64,000 nt of DNA from Nocardia vinacea (lineage in GTDB: Bacteria > Actinomycetota > Actinomycetes > Mycobacteriales > Mycobacteriaceae). The position numbers and the translations under genes are program-made. Location: assembly GCF_035920345.1 (NCBI RefSeq), contig NZ_CP109149.1, positions 3,596,001-3,660,000 of the forward strand. The letters run 5' to 3'. Below are positions 49,222 through 57,652 of the stretch, one piece after another; the stretch's first letter is position 1, and each line of letters begins with the position of its first letter. Below the pieces are notes generated by a model. The model was not told where the DNA came from. It was given only the letters and a program-made list of their open reading frames with translations, and did no database searches.

Positions 49222-49920
49222 TCAGCCCCGCTTCTGAATGTTGGTGATGACCACGTCGTCCGAGGTGTGCCCGACGTTGATCAACTGCAGGTAGTCGATG
49301 CGCTGTCCATCGGGATGCTGTGCGACCAGATGTACTTCCGCGGTGCCCTCGGCGATCGGGGTGATCGCCACACAGTGGCTGGTTCCGGTCGGGGTCGAGG
49401 CGATGCCCGCTGCCAGCCCCTCGAGGGTGAGACCAGCCTCGGGGGCGACCAGCCCCAAGGCGGTTTCGGCGCTGCGCTGTCGGTAGTAGGCATGCTCGAA
49501 AGCCGCGATAACCCCTTGCAGGCTGTGGGTGTCACCAGCGGTGTCGGTGACGGTCTGCCCCGACAGCCCGGTGCATGCCCCACCGGTTGGTGGGGTCATT
49601 GTCGGGGGGCTCGCGGTCGCCGTGGGGATCACCGCGGTCGTGTCCGGATGGTCAGCGATCGAGCTGATTCCCACAGCGATCAGCGCGGCGGCTATACCGA
49701 GTGCGCCGGTAAGCCCGATCCATACCCGCCGTGGTATGCCCGAGTGTGTTCCGCCGCTGGCGGGTTGTGGGGTGTGCTGTCTGATCCACTGCCATTCGGT
49801 GCCGCGCTCAGGGTTCGCGTCGCCGGTGGCGGGCGAGATGGTTTGCAGGGCAACGGGTTCGCCGCGATGCAGCCAGCCGCCACCATGCCCAATGTCGATA
49901 TCAGTTTGGGTGTTGGGCAT
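49222..49920 (-). CDS. single-pass membrane protein with an extracytoplasmic domain
   Basis: ATG 49920 has AAGGAGG eleven bases upstream; 232 residues. A cytoplasmic N-terminus of about 65 residues, one membrane helix near 66-90 ('VWIGLTGALGIAAALIAVGI'), a Thr/Pro-rich linker, then a domain with two cysteines ('GGACTGLSG', 'TSHCVAITP') that could form a disulphide outside the cell. It starts the core T4SS segment downstream of the cutinase-like genes. No family is assigned. Confidence 0.72.
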   Translation of the reverse strand: MPNTQTDIDIGHGGGWLHRGEPVALQTISPATGDANPERGTEWQWIRQHTPQPASGGTHSGIPRRVWIGLTGALGIAAALIAVGISSIADHPDTTAVIPTATASPPTMTPPTGGACTGLSGQTVTDTAGDTHSLQGVIAAFEHAYYRQRSAETALGLVAPEAGLTLEGLAAGIASTPTGTSHCVAITPIAEGTAEVHLVAQHPDGQRIDYLQLINVGHTSDDVVITNIQKRG

Positions 49921-50046
49921 TTCGGTTCTCACCTCCTTGATGTGGTTGGCGGGCGGAGTGGGGGCCCTTCGGGCGGGCGGCCAGGGGAGAATCAGCCGAC
50001 AAGGTTGTGGGTACGTCGGGCGGATTCGGGCTCCGCCCGAAGGGGT

Positions 50047-51543
50047 CTAGGGGCCAGTACTCGACGTCGGGCCCGCTGGTGTCACGGCACTGGTGCTGGG
50101 GGTGGGTGGTGTGATCGTCGAGCGGGTGGCGGATTGTGCTGGGGCTGAAGCGATCCCGGTGGCGGCGAGGTCGCCGGCCAGGGCGGTGAACCAGTCGGCG
50201 GTGGCGCGCAGCGCTGAGTGCCCGGTTTGTGTGGCGGCCACGGTTTGGTAGGAGCCGTGGCGGCCGGTGGTGTCGCTGTATTTGGCGGAGCTGGCCAGGG
50301 TGTAGAGCTCGCTGTGGTCGCTGATGGTGCTGGTGATCGCGTCGAAGGCTTGATTGATCCAGCGACTGGCGCTCTGTGGCGGTATCAACTCCACGACCGC
50401 CGCGGCGAGCTTGGTGCCCAACGCCGCGATCGCCGCCCACGGATTGGACATACCGACAGTCGCCAGCTCGGCAACCGTCGCTGGTGTGAATACCTTCTGC
50501 GCCACCGAGACGACCGCCCCGAGCCCGATTGTGCCGAGCTTCATCAGTGCTGAGAGGGCGTCGGCAGGTGCTGGTTGTGTGGCGGTCGGACTGGACGCTT
50601 CGGCTAGGCGTTGGCCGAGAGATTTGCTGGGTTCGTAGGACAGCTGATCGAGGCTGGTGCCGCGCAGGTCCTCGTTGACCACATTCACTGCCGTCGTGTA
50701 GACCGTCGCCGACAACGCCTGCGCGACAGTCGAAATCGCGGCAATAGGATCTCGCAGATCCGACCGTGCAGCGATGTTGGCCACCGTGGTGACCAGCGGG
50801 CTTCCAGCCGGTGCGTCGCAGGTAGCGTCACCTGCTACACACAGATCCGCGATTCGCCCGACCAACGTTCCGTACCCGCTCGACCCCGCCGGGGCGGCAA
50901 TCCCTATACCGGTCAGCGCTGGATTGCTCAGCGTGATCGAGGCGACCTTCTCCCCCGTCGTACCAGGCGCCGCCGCGGGAGTAGTCGCCTGGGGCAGACT
51001 GGGCAATACAGAGGTATTCGCCACGCGAGTCGGGTTGGCCAGCAACGCAATTCCAGCGACTCGGTCTGCACCGACCTGAGCGCTGCCGGCTCCGACTCGT
51101 TGGGCGAAGGTCGAGACTGCGGCCGCGCCCTGTGCGTAGCCGACTGCGGCGATCTTGGTATGGGGACAGCGCGTCAGGACCTCGGCGGCCATCTGTTCCA
51201 GGCGCTCCGAGGCGGCGGTGATCGCGGCGTCGTAGGGCAGGGCCTTCCCATCGGCTGTCTGGCCGTAGGGGACGTAGGCGCGCTGCACGAGGTCCCCCGC
51301 GGCAGCGGCCAGCGGACCGAAGACCTGGCCCAACGCCCCGGAGTCGCTGACGATCCCGGCCTCCGGGGCTCCCTCCTCACTGCCCTGCACCCCCAGCACA
51401 TACAGGCTGGGGCACTTCGCTCCGAGAGGGACACCGTCATCGGCGTTCACTGTGCTGACACCGGCCACAGACACGATGATCGACATCAGTGCCATCGCGG
51501 CGGCGCACCGCAACGTCCGAGTCCTGACAATGCGGGGATGCAT
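50047..51543 (-). CDS. secreted cutinase-like protein with Ala in place of the catalytic Ser
   Basis: 498 residues with a signal peptide ending near residue 34 (VSTVNADD). A cutinase fold follows: 'CPSLYVLGVQGSEEG' with the first cysteine, then 'KIAAVGYAQGAAAV' where cutinases have GYSQG, so position 137 is Ala. A second half of about 250 residues, unlike classical cutinases (200-250 in all), is helical and shared with the paralogue at 52763-54010. Loss of the nucleophile argues for a structural or binding role at the mycolate envelope rather than hydrolysis. Confidence 0.8.
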   Translation of the reverse strand: MHPRIVRTRTLRCAAAMALMSIIVSVAGVSTVNADDGVPLGAKCPSLYVLGVQGSEEGAPEAGIVSDSGALGQVFGPLAAAAGDLVQRAYVPYGQTADGKALPYDAAITAASERLEQMAAEVLTRCPHTKIAAVGYAQGAAAVSTFAQRVGAGSAQVGADRVAGIALLANPTRVANTSVLPSLPQATTPAAAPGTTGEKVASITLSNPALTGIGIAAPAGSSGYGTLVGRIADLCVAGDATCDAPAGSPLVTTVANIAARSDLRDPIAAISTVAQALSATVYTTAVNVVNEDLRGTSLDQLSYEPSKSLGQRLAEASSPTATQPAPADALSALMKLGTIGLGAVVSVAQKVFTPATVAELATVGMSNPWAAIAALGTKLAAAVVELIPPQSASRWINQAFDAITSTISDHSELYTLASSAKYSDTTGRHGSYQTVAATQTGHSALRATADWFTALAGDLAATGIASAPAQSATRSTITPPTPSTSAVTPAGPTSSTGP

Positions 51544-51620
51544 GAGATTTCACCTCGATCTCTGCTGATTTGGGGCCTGCCCGCACCCCGGCGAGGGGTT
51601 CGCAGGTGCGGGCAGGCGAT

Positions 51621-52763
51621 TCAGGTGGTCTGCGGGCTCGGTGGTGCCGGGCGCGTGGTGTGGTCGGGTCGGCGGGCCAAGTAGTGGGCCAGCTGCGCGA
51701 TGGCTTCGGGAGCGCCGTCAGTGGCGGTGCCGCTGTGGCTGTTCGGGTATTCCCGCCAGTTCAAATCGACTCCGAGAGAGCGGTATTCGGCGAACAGGTT
51801 GCGTCCCATCGCTACCGGTACTATGGCGTCCTCGGTGCCGTGGTAGAGGTGCACGGGTACCTCCGGGGTCGCGTAGCCGCTGGTCTCGTTGGCCAGCACG
51901 TATCGCCAGATGGGGTCGTTCCAGGGGTCGGCGCGTTCGCACCAGTGTCCAAGCGGCTGGTTGCGATAGGTGACCAGCAGCGCCGCCGCGTCGAGTTCTC
52001 GAGCGTGCTCGACAGCGCGGTGTCCCTCGTCGGTGAGTAGATGGTCTACCGGCAGATGGGTATACGCGCGCGCCAGCCCGATCAGCCCGGCCAACGCCAG
52101 CCCCGACCACGGCCCGCCATCGATCTCACTGATCAGCGCCCCGGGATCGGCCACGACAGCACCGGCAGCGACCCCCCGCAGATCCAGGTCCGATGCATAC
52201 CGGGGATGCTGCTCGGCAGCCCAAATCGCCGCGCGCCCACCATCGGCGTACCCCCACACCGCGCACGGCGCGCTCGAAGAGTCCAGGTCCGGCAGCGTGC
52301 CCACCGCGCGGGCGAGGTCAAGCACAGCGTGCGCGGCGGCACGACCGGCCAGGAACATGTGCGGCCCCAACCCGGTGATGCCCAAGCACTGCCCGTCGGG
52401 CACCGCGACCGTCCAGCCGCGCTCGAGTGCGCTGGCTATGAACCCGGATTCCGGTTCGGTCCCCTCCCCCGCCAGCAGCTGCGACGGCGCACACCGCCCA
52501 CCGAGACCGTGGAATTCCGTGCAGTACACCAGGATCGGGCTGGGGCCAGCGGTGTCTGGCCGGTCCGGTGTGATCACAATCCCCGACGCCGGGATGGGGC
52601 CGTTGGACGCGGTGCGGGTGGCATAGACGAGCTGCCACGCACGCTTCGCGCCGGGCAGCCCCGGGGTGGCTACGCTGCGGCACCGCTGGATCTCCCCCGG
52701 CTGGGGGGTGAAGTCGATTTCGGGGATGCTGTAGAAATCATCGATGGTGGTGGGGTCGGTCAT
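51621..52763 (-). CDS. LIP-family (secretory lipase-like) protein lacking the nucleophilic Ser
   Basis: 380 residues; ATG 52763 overlaps the cutinase-like gene's TAA by one base. The pattern is that of the LIP family: 'ASGIVITPDRPDTAG', 'VYCTEFHGLGGRCAPS', 'VWGYADGGRAAIWAAEQHPR', 'LYHGTEDAIVPV' and 'YPNSHSG'. The elbow reads GYADGG where active members have GYSxGG, so Ser is replaced by Ala173, while the Asp and His sites remain. No signal peptide is visible. It is probably catalytically dead or of changed function. Confidence 0.8.
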   Translation of the reverse strand: MTDPTTIDDFYSIPEIDFTPQPGEIQRCRSVATPGLPGAKRAWQLVYATRTASNGPIPASGIVITPDRPDTAGPSPILVYCTEFHGLGGRCAPSQLLAGEGTEPESGFIASALERGWTVAVPDGQCLGITGLGPHMFLAGRAAAHAVLDLARAVGTLPDLDSSSAPCAVWGYADGGRAAIWAAEQHPRYASDLDLRGVAAGAVVADPGALISEIDGGPWSGLALAGLIGLARAYTHLPVDHLLTDEGHRAVEHARELDAAALLVTYRNQPLGHWCERADPWNDPIWRYVLANETSGYATPEVPVHLYHGTEDAIVPVAMGRNLFAEYRSLGVDLNWREYPNSHSGTATDGAPEAIAQLAHYLARRPDHTTRPAPPSPQTT

Positions 52764-54010
52764 TATCGGCTCCCGGCGATGTCGTGGGCGAGGGCGACCA
52801 TCCAGGCGATACCCGAGTTGAGTTGGCCGTTGATGGCGTAGTTGTTGTGTCGGGCGACGGTGTCGGCGTAGCGGACCCAGATCGCAGGATTGAGCAGGTC
52901 GGCGTTGTCGGCGACGAGCCCACCCCACGCCATGCCGAGTTGGTCGACGAGCTTGGGAACCAACCCGATCGGGTTCGCCGCGACGGTGGCGGTGATCTCG
53001 CTCCACCGCGCGCCCGCCGCGCCGATCTGCTCCGGGTTCGGGCCGGGTTTACGGGGATCGGCAGCCTCGATCAACCGGGCAGCCAAACCCAACTGCGGGG
53101 CATAGTCGACATCGCCCGCGCGGACCTGAAAGTCATTGAGCACCACAGTCGTCCAGGCATCACCGATTGCAGCGGTGAGCAAGGTATTCAGTGATCCGAT
53201 GGCGGCAACAGGGTCACGCAGGTCGGCTTGGGCGGCGATCTCGGCACCCACGCGCAGCAGCGCCGCCCGATCCGGTGCCGAACAAGCCAGGTCACCGTCG
53301 GTGCAGATGTCGGCAACACGACCTGTCAGTGCGCCGTAGCTGGTCGCGCCGTCGGCGATGCCGCCGCCACCGGCGGGCGGGTTGGAGATCTGCACCGCCG
53401 ACACCGCCGCCCCGCTGGTGCCAGGCGCGGGGTCGGGTCCTGTCTGGCCCGGGCGGCCGGGGAAGATCGGCGCGTCCGGTGCGCGGTCGGGATGGGCATA
53501 CAGTGCGATGCCAGCGATACGATCCGGCGCGACCGGCCCGACGCCCGCGCCGACATCCCGAGCAAACAACGACATCGCCTGCGCACCTTGGGAATAGCCG
53601 ATCCCGGCGATCATCGTGCTGGGGCAGGTCTCGGCGATCTGGGAGGCAGCAGCGTCGAGGTGGGTACGGGCATCGGTCACCGACACCACATACGGGTCAG
53701 GCCCACCACCGGGGACCGCGCCACCGAACCCAGCGCCGTAGGGAATGTAGCTGCGCTGCACCAGACCGGGAGCGGCCGAAAGTACCGGCGCGATGAGCGC
53801 GCCAACGACTCCGGTGTCAGCGAGCAGGTCTGCGGTTGGCGAGGATTGCCCGGTGCCCTGGACGCCGAGCAAATACAGCGCGGGGCACCCGGATAGCGGC
53901 ACGGCCTCAGCTGATCCGGGGGCAGTAGTGACCCCGGCCAAGCCCAGCATGGCAGCGGCGGCTACCGCCGCGGCAAGGACACGTGCGCGGTTGTTCTCCT
54001 CTGCGGTCAT
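52763..54010 (-). CDS. secreted cutinase-like serine hydrolase
   Basis: ATG 54010 overlaps the glycine-zipper gene's stop; 415 residues with a signal peptide to about residue 36. Cutinase motifs are intact: 'CPALYLLGVQGTGQSS', nucleophile elbow 'AGIGYSQGAQAM' with Ser140, and later 'CTDGDLACSAPD' for the Asp/cysteine region. The C-terminal 200 residues are shared with the degenerate paralogue at 50047-51543. Unlike that copy this one should be active on esters, perhaps cell-envelope lipids at the mating contact. Confidence 0.85.
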   Translation of the reverse strand: MTAEENNRARVLAAAVAAAAMLGLAGVTTAPGSAEAVPLSGCPALYLLGVQGTGQSSPTADLLADTGVVGALIAPVLSAAPGLVQRSYIPYGAGFGGAVPGGGPDPYVVSVTDARTHLDAAASQIAETCPSTMIAGIGYSQGAQAMSLFARDVGAGVGPVAPDRIAGIALYAHPDRAPDAPIFPGRPGQTGPDPAPGTSGAAVSAVQISNPPAGGGGIADGATSYGALTGRVADICTDGDLACSAPDRAALLRVGAEIAAQADLRDPVAAIGSLNTLLTAAIGDAWTTVVLNDFQVRAGDVDYAPQLGLAARLIEAADPRKPGPNPEQIGAAGARWSEITATVAANPIGLVPKLVDQLGMAWGGLVADNADLLNPAIWVRYADTVARHNNYAINGQLNSGIAWMVALAHDIAGSR

Positions 54011-54936
54011 GGCTGCCCGACTCCGACTCCAGCGCCGAACCCGGCACCAACCGTGCCCGCAGCGACCGCACCGACGACAGCGGCAGGGATACCGGCCGCG
54101 GCGGCACCCACGAACGCACCGGCCGCGGCGCCAAGCGCTGTTCCGGCCACGCCGGATGTCACCGTGCCGATGATCGGCACCGCCACAACCGTGCCGAGCG
54201 CGGCTCCGGCGATTCCGCCGATGGTGCCGCCGATCAGGCCACCGACCACCGCTCCAGCAGCAGCTACCGGCGCTCCCACGATCGCGGCGCCTGCGGCGCC
54301 ACCGATTCCGGCACCAGCCAGGGTGGCGCCGCTGACACGGTCCGACCGTCCAGCTGGGATGCCGATCGAGTCCAACGCGGTCGCGACCTGAGCTTCGGCA
54401 CCAGCGGCAGTGTCGTTGATGACATCCGCGCATTCCGCAGGCAGCCAGTCCGGGCGCGGGGTCTGCCACTGCCCGATACGAATCGTGTTCTCCGGCGGCT
54501 CAATCGGTGCTACTGGGGCTACGGGCGCGGGCAGATGCAATTCGTCGATCCGTATCGGCTCCACCGGCTCCTCCGGCGGTGGAGCTGGACGCGGGGTCGC
54601 CTCATTCCGGATCTCTGGCGGCTGCGAGTAGTACACCGGCGGCGCTGGCTGCGGCGGCGCTGGTTCAGGCTCCGGCGAAGGCGGCGGCAGGGTGGTTGTG
54701 CCGGGCTGCGCGGGGCTGGTGACACCGGGCTGGTCGGCGATTGCGAAGAGACCCTCGACGGCACTGGCTGTCCCCGCACAGGTGGCCAGCACTATAGCCG
54801 CGGGTATCGCACCCGCGAGGAGGACACGGCTGCCTCGCCCGATGCTGCTGCACAAATGATTTCGCCCTTGCACAGCACCTGCTTCAATTCGGTGATCAGG
54901 TATGCGGTGGCAGGGAATTCTGGTGGATTCGAGCAT
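54007..54936 (-). CDS. secreted Pro-rich, glycine-zipper protein
   Basis: 309 residues; ATG 54936. A signal peptide-like segment near residues 35-60 is followed by a 70-residue Pro/Glu-rich linker, then 'WLPAECADVINDTAAGAEAQ' and a long C-terminal run of Gly, Ala and Val repeats (residues 205-309), the glycine-zipper type that databases label 'insoluble domain protein' in mycolata. Such repeats insert in or pack against membranes. Together with the cutinase-like proteins it may form the outer, mycolate-side part of the transfer apparatus; this is inference. Confidence 0.75.
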   Translation of the reverse strand: MLESTRIPCHRIPDHRIEAGAVQGRNHLCSSIGRGSRVLLAGAIPAAIVLATCAGTASAVEGLFAIADQPGVTSPAQPGTTTLPPPSPEPEPAPPQPAPPVYYSQPPEIRNEATPRPAPPPEEPVEPIRIDELHLPAPVAPVAPIEPPENTIRIGQWQTPRPDWLPAECADVINDTAAGAEAQVATALDSIGIPAGRSDRVSGATLAGAGIGGAAGAAIVGAPVAAAGAVVGGLIGGTIGGIAGAALGTVVAVPIIGTVTSGVAGTALGAAAGAFVGAAAAGIPAAVVGAVAAGTVGAGFGAGVGVGQP

Positions 54937-55066
54937 GCCAAATAACCCTTCGTCGTGAAGGCGGGGAATAGTGATTTACGACCCCGAATGCGCGGGGCGG
55001 ACGCTGTTCGAGGTGCCTCCCAGCAGCGAATACGCTTCTGGGAGGCGGCTTCTCAACTCTTGCGTG

Positions 55067-55174
55067 TCAGATGAAGGGGGCGATGAGCGCCAGCGCCTGT
55101 GCTGCTACGGACAGGCCACTCGACAGTAGCGACAGAGCGTAATTCGCCCATCCGAGTATCACGTAGGGATCCAT
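55067..55174 (-). CDS. 35-residue hydrophobic peptide at the head of the transfer operon
   Basis: ATG 55174 has AAAGGAAAGAG immediately upstream, and TGA is at 55067-55069. The peptide begins MDPYVILGWANYALSLL and ends 'AQALALIAPFI': one hydrophobic helix with almost no charge. It lies 131 bases upstream of the glycine-zipper gene. It could be a small membrane component, a holin- or porin-like peptide or a leader. No family is recognised. Confidence 0.6.
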   Translation of the reverse strand: MDPYVILGWANYALSLLSSGLSVAAQALALIAPFI

Positions 55175-55756
55175 CTCTTTCCTTTCGAACGGCGTGGACT
55201 TGCATGTCCATCAAAAGCCTTGAAAGACAGAGAAATCCAGAGCTCGAACGCACCTAGATTGCGTTAACGCGCGCTGCGTAAAACTGCAAAGGGCTTCTAA
55301 GCGCAGCGTTTGCCAAAGGTTTTACGCAGCAAGCGTCAACACAATTTTCGAGACGGTTGGGGCGCCGAGTCCTCTAGCCTTCCTCCGTGACGTCATCTTC
55401 GTTGTGCCCCGAGCGAACCTCCTGGCGATGCGGCGGCTGCACACCGGCATGCACTGGCTGGCACTACGTGAGATTGAGCACATGTCGTCGCGCTACCCAT
55501 GGCGAGCGAGACCGATGCGGTCGATGACTCGGAGTCTGAGTTCGAAATGCTGTTCTGAAGGCCGCACCTGCGGACACCAGCGTCGTCGCCAGTAGCGACT
55601 CCAGCACGGCGACGGTGCCGACGTACCCGCCAGACCGAATTATGTTTCAGCACTGGCACTTTGGTGTACTTTTGGATGACTTCCATATGTCGCTAGGGGG
55701 CAACGGGGCCGCGTCTAGGTGGCTGGTTGGTCGGCAACATGGATCGGAGCAGTGTT
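55175..55756. other. non-coding region with the operon's likely control sequences
   Basis: 582 bases without a credible gene. The part from 55261 to 55342 holds the long inverted repeat listed separately. The rest is less GC-rich than its surroundings, and must contain the promoters for the leftward transfer operon and the rightward metallo-hydrolase gene; no consensus promoter can be picked with confidence. Confidence 0.45.
55261..55342. repeat. 24-bp imperfect inverted repeat upstream of the transfer operon
   Basis: GCTGCGTAAAAC (55273-55284) and GTTTTACGCAGC (55319-55330) are perfect 12-bp arms 34 bases apart; the similarity extends outward to 24 bp (55261-55284 and 55319-55342) with five mismatches. 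Candidates are a regulator operator for the operon, an oriT arm or a recombination site. About 90 bases separate it from the 35-residue gene. Confidence 0.6.
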
Positions 55757-56578
55757 ATGCATGTCCATCATCTGGACGCTGGAGGTACCAGGCCTTTCGG
55801 TGGGCGGTTGATCGATGGTCGTCCGGGCGTTCTGCGGAGGGCCGTGGGGGCGTGCCACTGCCTGCTGATCGAGCATGCGACGGGATTGGCGTTGGTGGAC
55901 ACCGGCTACGGGGAGCAGGCCATGGTTCGACCTGATGTTTGGGTGGGCCAGAAGCTTGTCCGCCGGACCAACCCACTGCTCGACAACCCAATTGCCAAAC
56001 AGGTAGAGGCACTGGGGTTCGCGCGCACCGATGTTCGCGACATCATCGTGACGCATTTGGACTTGGATCATGCGGGGGGTCTTGCGGACTTTCCGGCAGC
56101 GATCGTCCACGTCCACCAAGCCGAGCTCGATGCTGCGACAGGGAGCCGGCAGATGCGGTACCGGCCCATACAGTTCGAGCACGGACCCAAGTGGAACACC
56201 TACGCCGACTCCGACAGTAGCGACGAGAATTGGCTCGGATTCAGGGCGGTGCGCGAGTTGACAGGGCTGCCGCAAGGAATCCTGATGATCCCGTTGGCAG
56301 GACATACACGCGGGCATGTCGGGGTTGCGGTCGACACCGGAAAGGGGTGGTTTCTCCACGCTGGAGACGCCTACTCCTATCACGGCCAGATGGCGAACAA
56401 TCCGTCCATGCCACTGGGGGCCCGCATATTTCAGTGGTCTGTTGACACTCAACGCCAGCAACGGGTCGACAATCAGAAGCGACTCCGGGAACTGGTACGC
56501 GATCATCGAGACGAGGTAACCGTCTTCTCGTCGCACTGCGCGTCCGAGTTCCAGCGATTGAGTACCGCAACCCGTTGA
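55757..56578 (+). CDS. metallo-beta-lactamase-fold hydrolase, second copy
   Basis: ATG 55757 follows CGGAG; 273 residues. Metal motif HLDLDH near residues 100-105 (H-x-D-x-D-H variant seen in many lactonase-type members), with 'GHTRGHVGV' and 'LHAGDAYSYHG' supplying further ligands. No signal peptide. It differs clearly from the copy at 24143-25012, so the two were acquired separately. The family opens lactones or cleaves related esters. The divergent XRE/MmyB regulators next to it may control it. Confidence 0.82.
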   Translation: MHVHHLDAGGTRPFGGRLIDGRPGVLRRAVGACHCLLIEHATGLALVDTGYGEQAMVRPDVWVGQKLVRRTNPLLDNPIAKQVEALGFARTDVRDIIVTHLDLDHAGGLADFPAAIVHVHQAELDAATGSRQMRYRPIQFEHGPKWNTYADSDSSDENWLGFRAVRELTGLPQGILMIPLAGHTRGHVGVAVDTGKGWFLHAGDAYSYHGQMANNPSMPLGARIFQWSVDTQRQQRVDNQKRLRELVRDHRDEVTVFSSHCASEFQRLSTATR

Positions 56579-56802
56579 TATAGCTGAAGGTACCGACGAA
56601 AGTTCACCGTTGCGCTCCCCATGCACGAGCAGCATCCTGCACTGCGCGCTAAGAAATTAACGATCCCTGGCCATTCCCCCAGACCCCGGTGCGCGGTTGC
56701 GGCAACTTGATCGGACCGCCGGTGCGGCGGCCAACACGAACACAAACCTCGGATGTTCGCTTCTCGCACAAGGACTGCTGGACATCTGCGCTACAGATAG
56801 CG

Positions 56803-57555
56803 CTACACCGCCATGGCTAGTGGACCGTCGACTGAGGTCAGGTGGTAGACCCACCACGGTCTAAATGGCAGCTCACTGGCATCGATAGACACCCACATCT
56901 GGTACTCCTCACCGGTATCGGCGTCCCTGATGACTGAGTACTCGAGAGACCGGGCCGGTGTCGCCAAGCTTTTCGGTAGTTCGGAATTCCAGAAGTCATC
57001 CCACTCCGGCACGTGGCGACAAGCATCGACGACGGCGTCGACTTCATGTTGTGGCACGATCCCCCGCGACATGAGCTTGAGTCCTTGTGTCATCAAGTGC
57101 GTCTCGAACCTCCAATTCACCAGCACCCGGCGAGCAATCGGCTCGTTCACCATCCACTCGATGATGTTGCGGCCCGGCGTCAATCCAGGAAATGCCTTGA
57201 GGTACTTACTATTTGCGGCCTTCACCCTGAACAGAGGCACCTCCTGAAGGCATGCCGGCCCCGGGTACGCCTCCAGAATCCGCAAATCCCGGGGCAGCAA
57301 TGGGGCATCCACACCAAGGTGCGACGGTATGAGGTTGGTACGCGTGAGAGCCAGAATCGTTCGGCCCCACCAAACCGGTAGAGCCAAAGCTCCAACAATG
57401 GCTTCGAACGACTCGATGCTCAACGAACGCGTGCCGTTCTCGACCTTCTTGATCTGATCACCACTCAGGCCGACAAGACTGCCAAGGTCTTCGGGTCGAT
57501 CCAGCCCGATCTCTATCCGGCGCGCTCTCAACCATTGCCCGACGGCCTTAGACAT
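56803..57555 (-). CDS. XRE regulator with MmyB-like ligand-binding domain
   Basis: I place the start at ATG 57555 (TTGGAAGAG upstream); 250 residues. Residues 5-60 are a Cro/C1 HTH ('GQWLRARRIEIGLDRPEDLG', 'VENGTRSLSIESFEAI'). The rest has the MmyB-like order 'PLFRVKAANSKYLKAFPGLT', 'GRNIIEWMVNEPIARRVLVN' and ends with 'WWVYHLTSVDG'. MmyB-type regulators bind small acyl molecules and often control oxidoreductase or secondary-metabolite genes. It diverges from its relative at 57653. Confidence 0.82.
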   Translation of the reverse strand: MSKAVGQWLRARRIEIGLDRPEDLGSLVGLSGDQIKKVENGTRSLSIESFEAIVGALALPVWWGRTILALTRTNLIPSHLGVDAPLLPRDLRILEAYPGPACLQEVPLFRVKAANSKYLKAFPGLTPGRNIIEWMVNEPIARRVLVNWRFETHLMTQGLKLMSRGIVPQHEVDAVVDACRHVPEWDDFWNSELPKSLATPARSLEYSVIRDADTGEEYQMWVSIDASELPFRPWWVYHLTSVDGPLAMAV

Positions 57556-57615
57556 CTCTTCCAAAGTTCTTCTCCCCCTCGCGGATAGCCCCAGGACACG
57601 TTGTCCCCGTAGTGA

Positions 57616-57644
57616 TCTTGACGGTCACCGCCCGGATGTCAAGA
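57616..57644. promoter_or_regulatory. inverted repeat between the divergent XRE/MmyB genes
   Basis: TCTTGAC (57616-57622) and GTCAAGA (57638-57644) flank 15 bases. Just upstream GGACA-CGT-TGTCC (57594-57606) is a second small palindrome. Lying in the 97-base divergent intergenic region, they are likely operators for one or both regulators. Confidence 0.55.
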
Positions 57645-57652
57645 CTCGGTCC

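Noticed and set aside
55715..56635. A 306-codon minus-strand frame opposite the second metallo-hydrolase
   Set aside because: The plus strand carries the full metal-binding motif set and a good RBS; the minus frame has neither.
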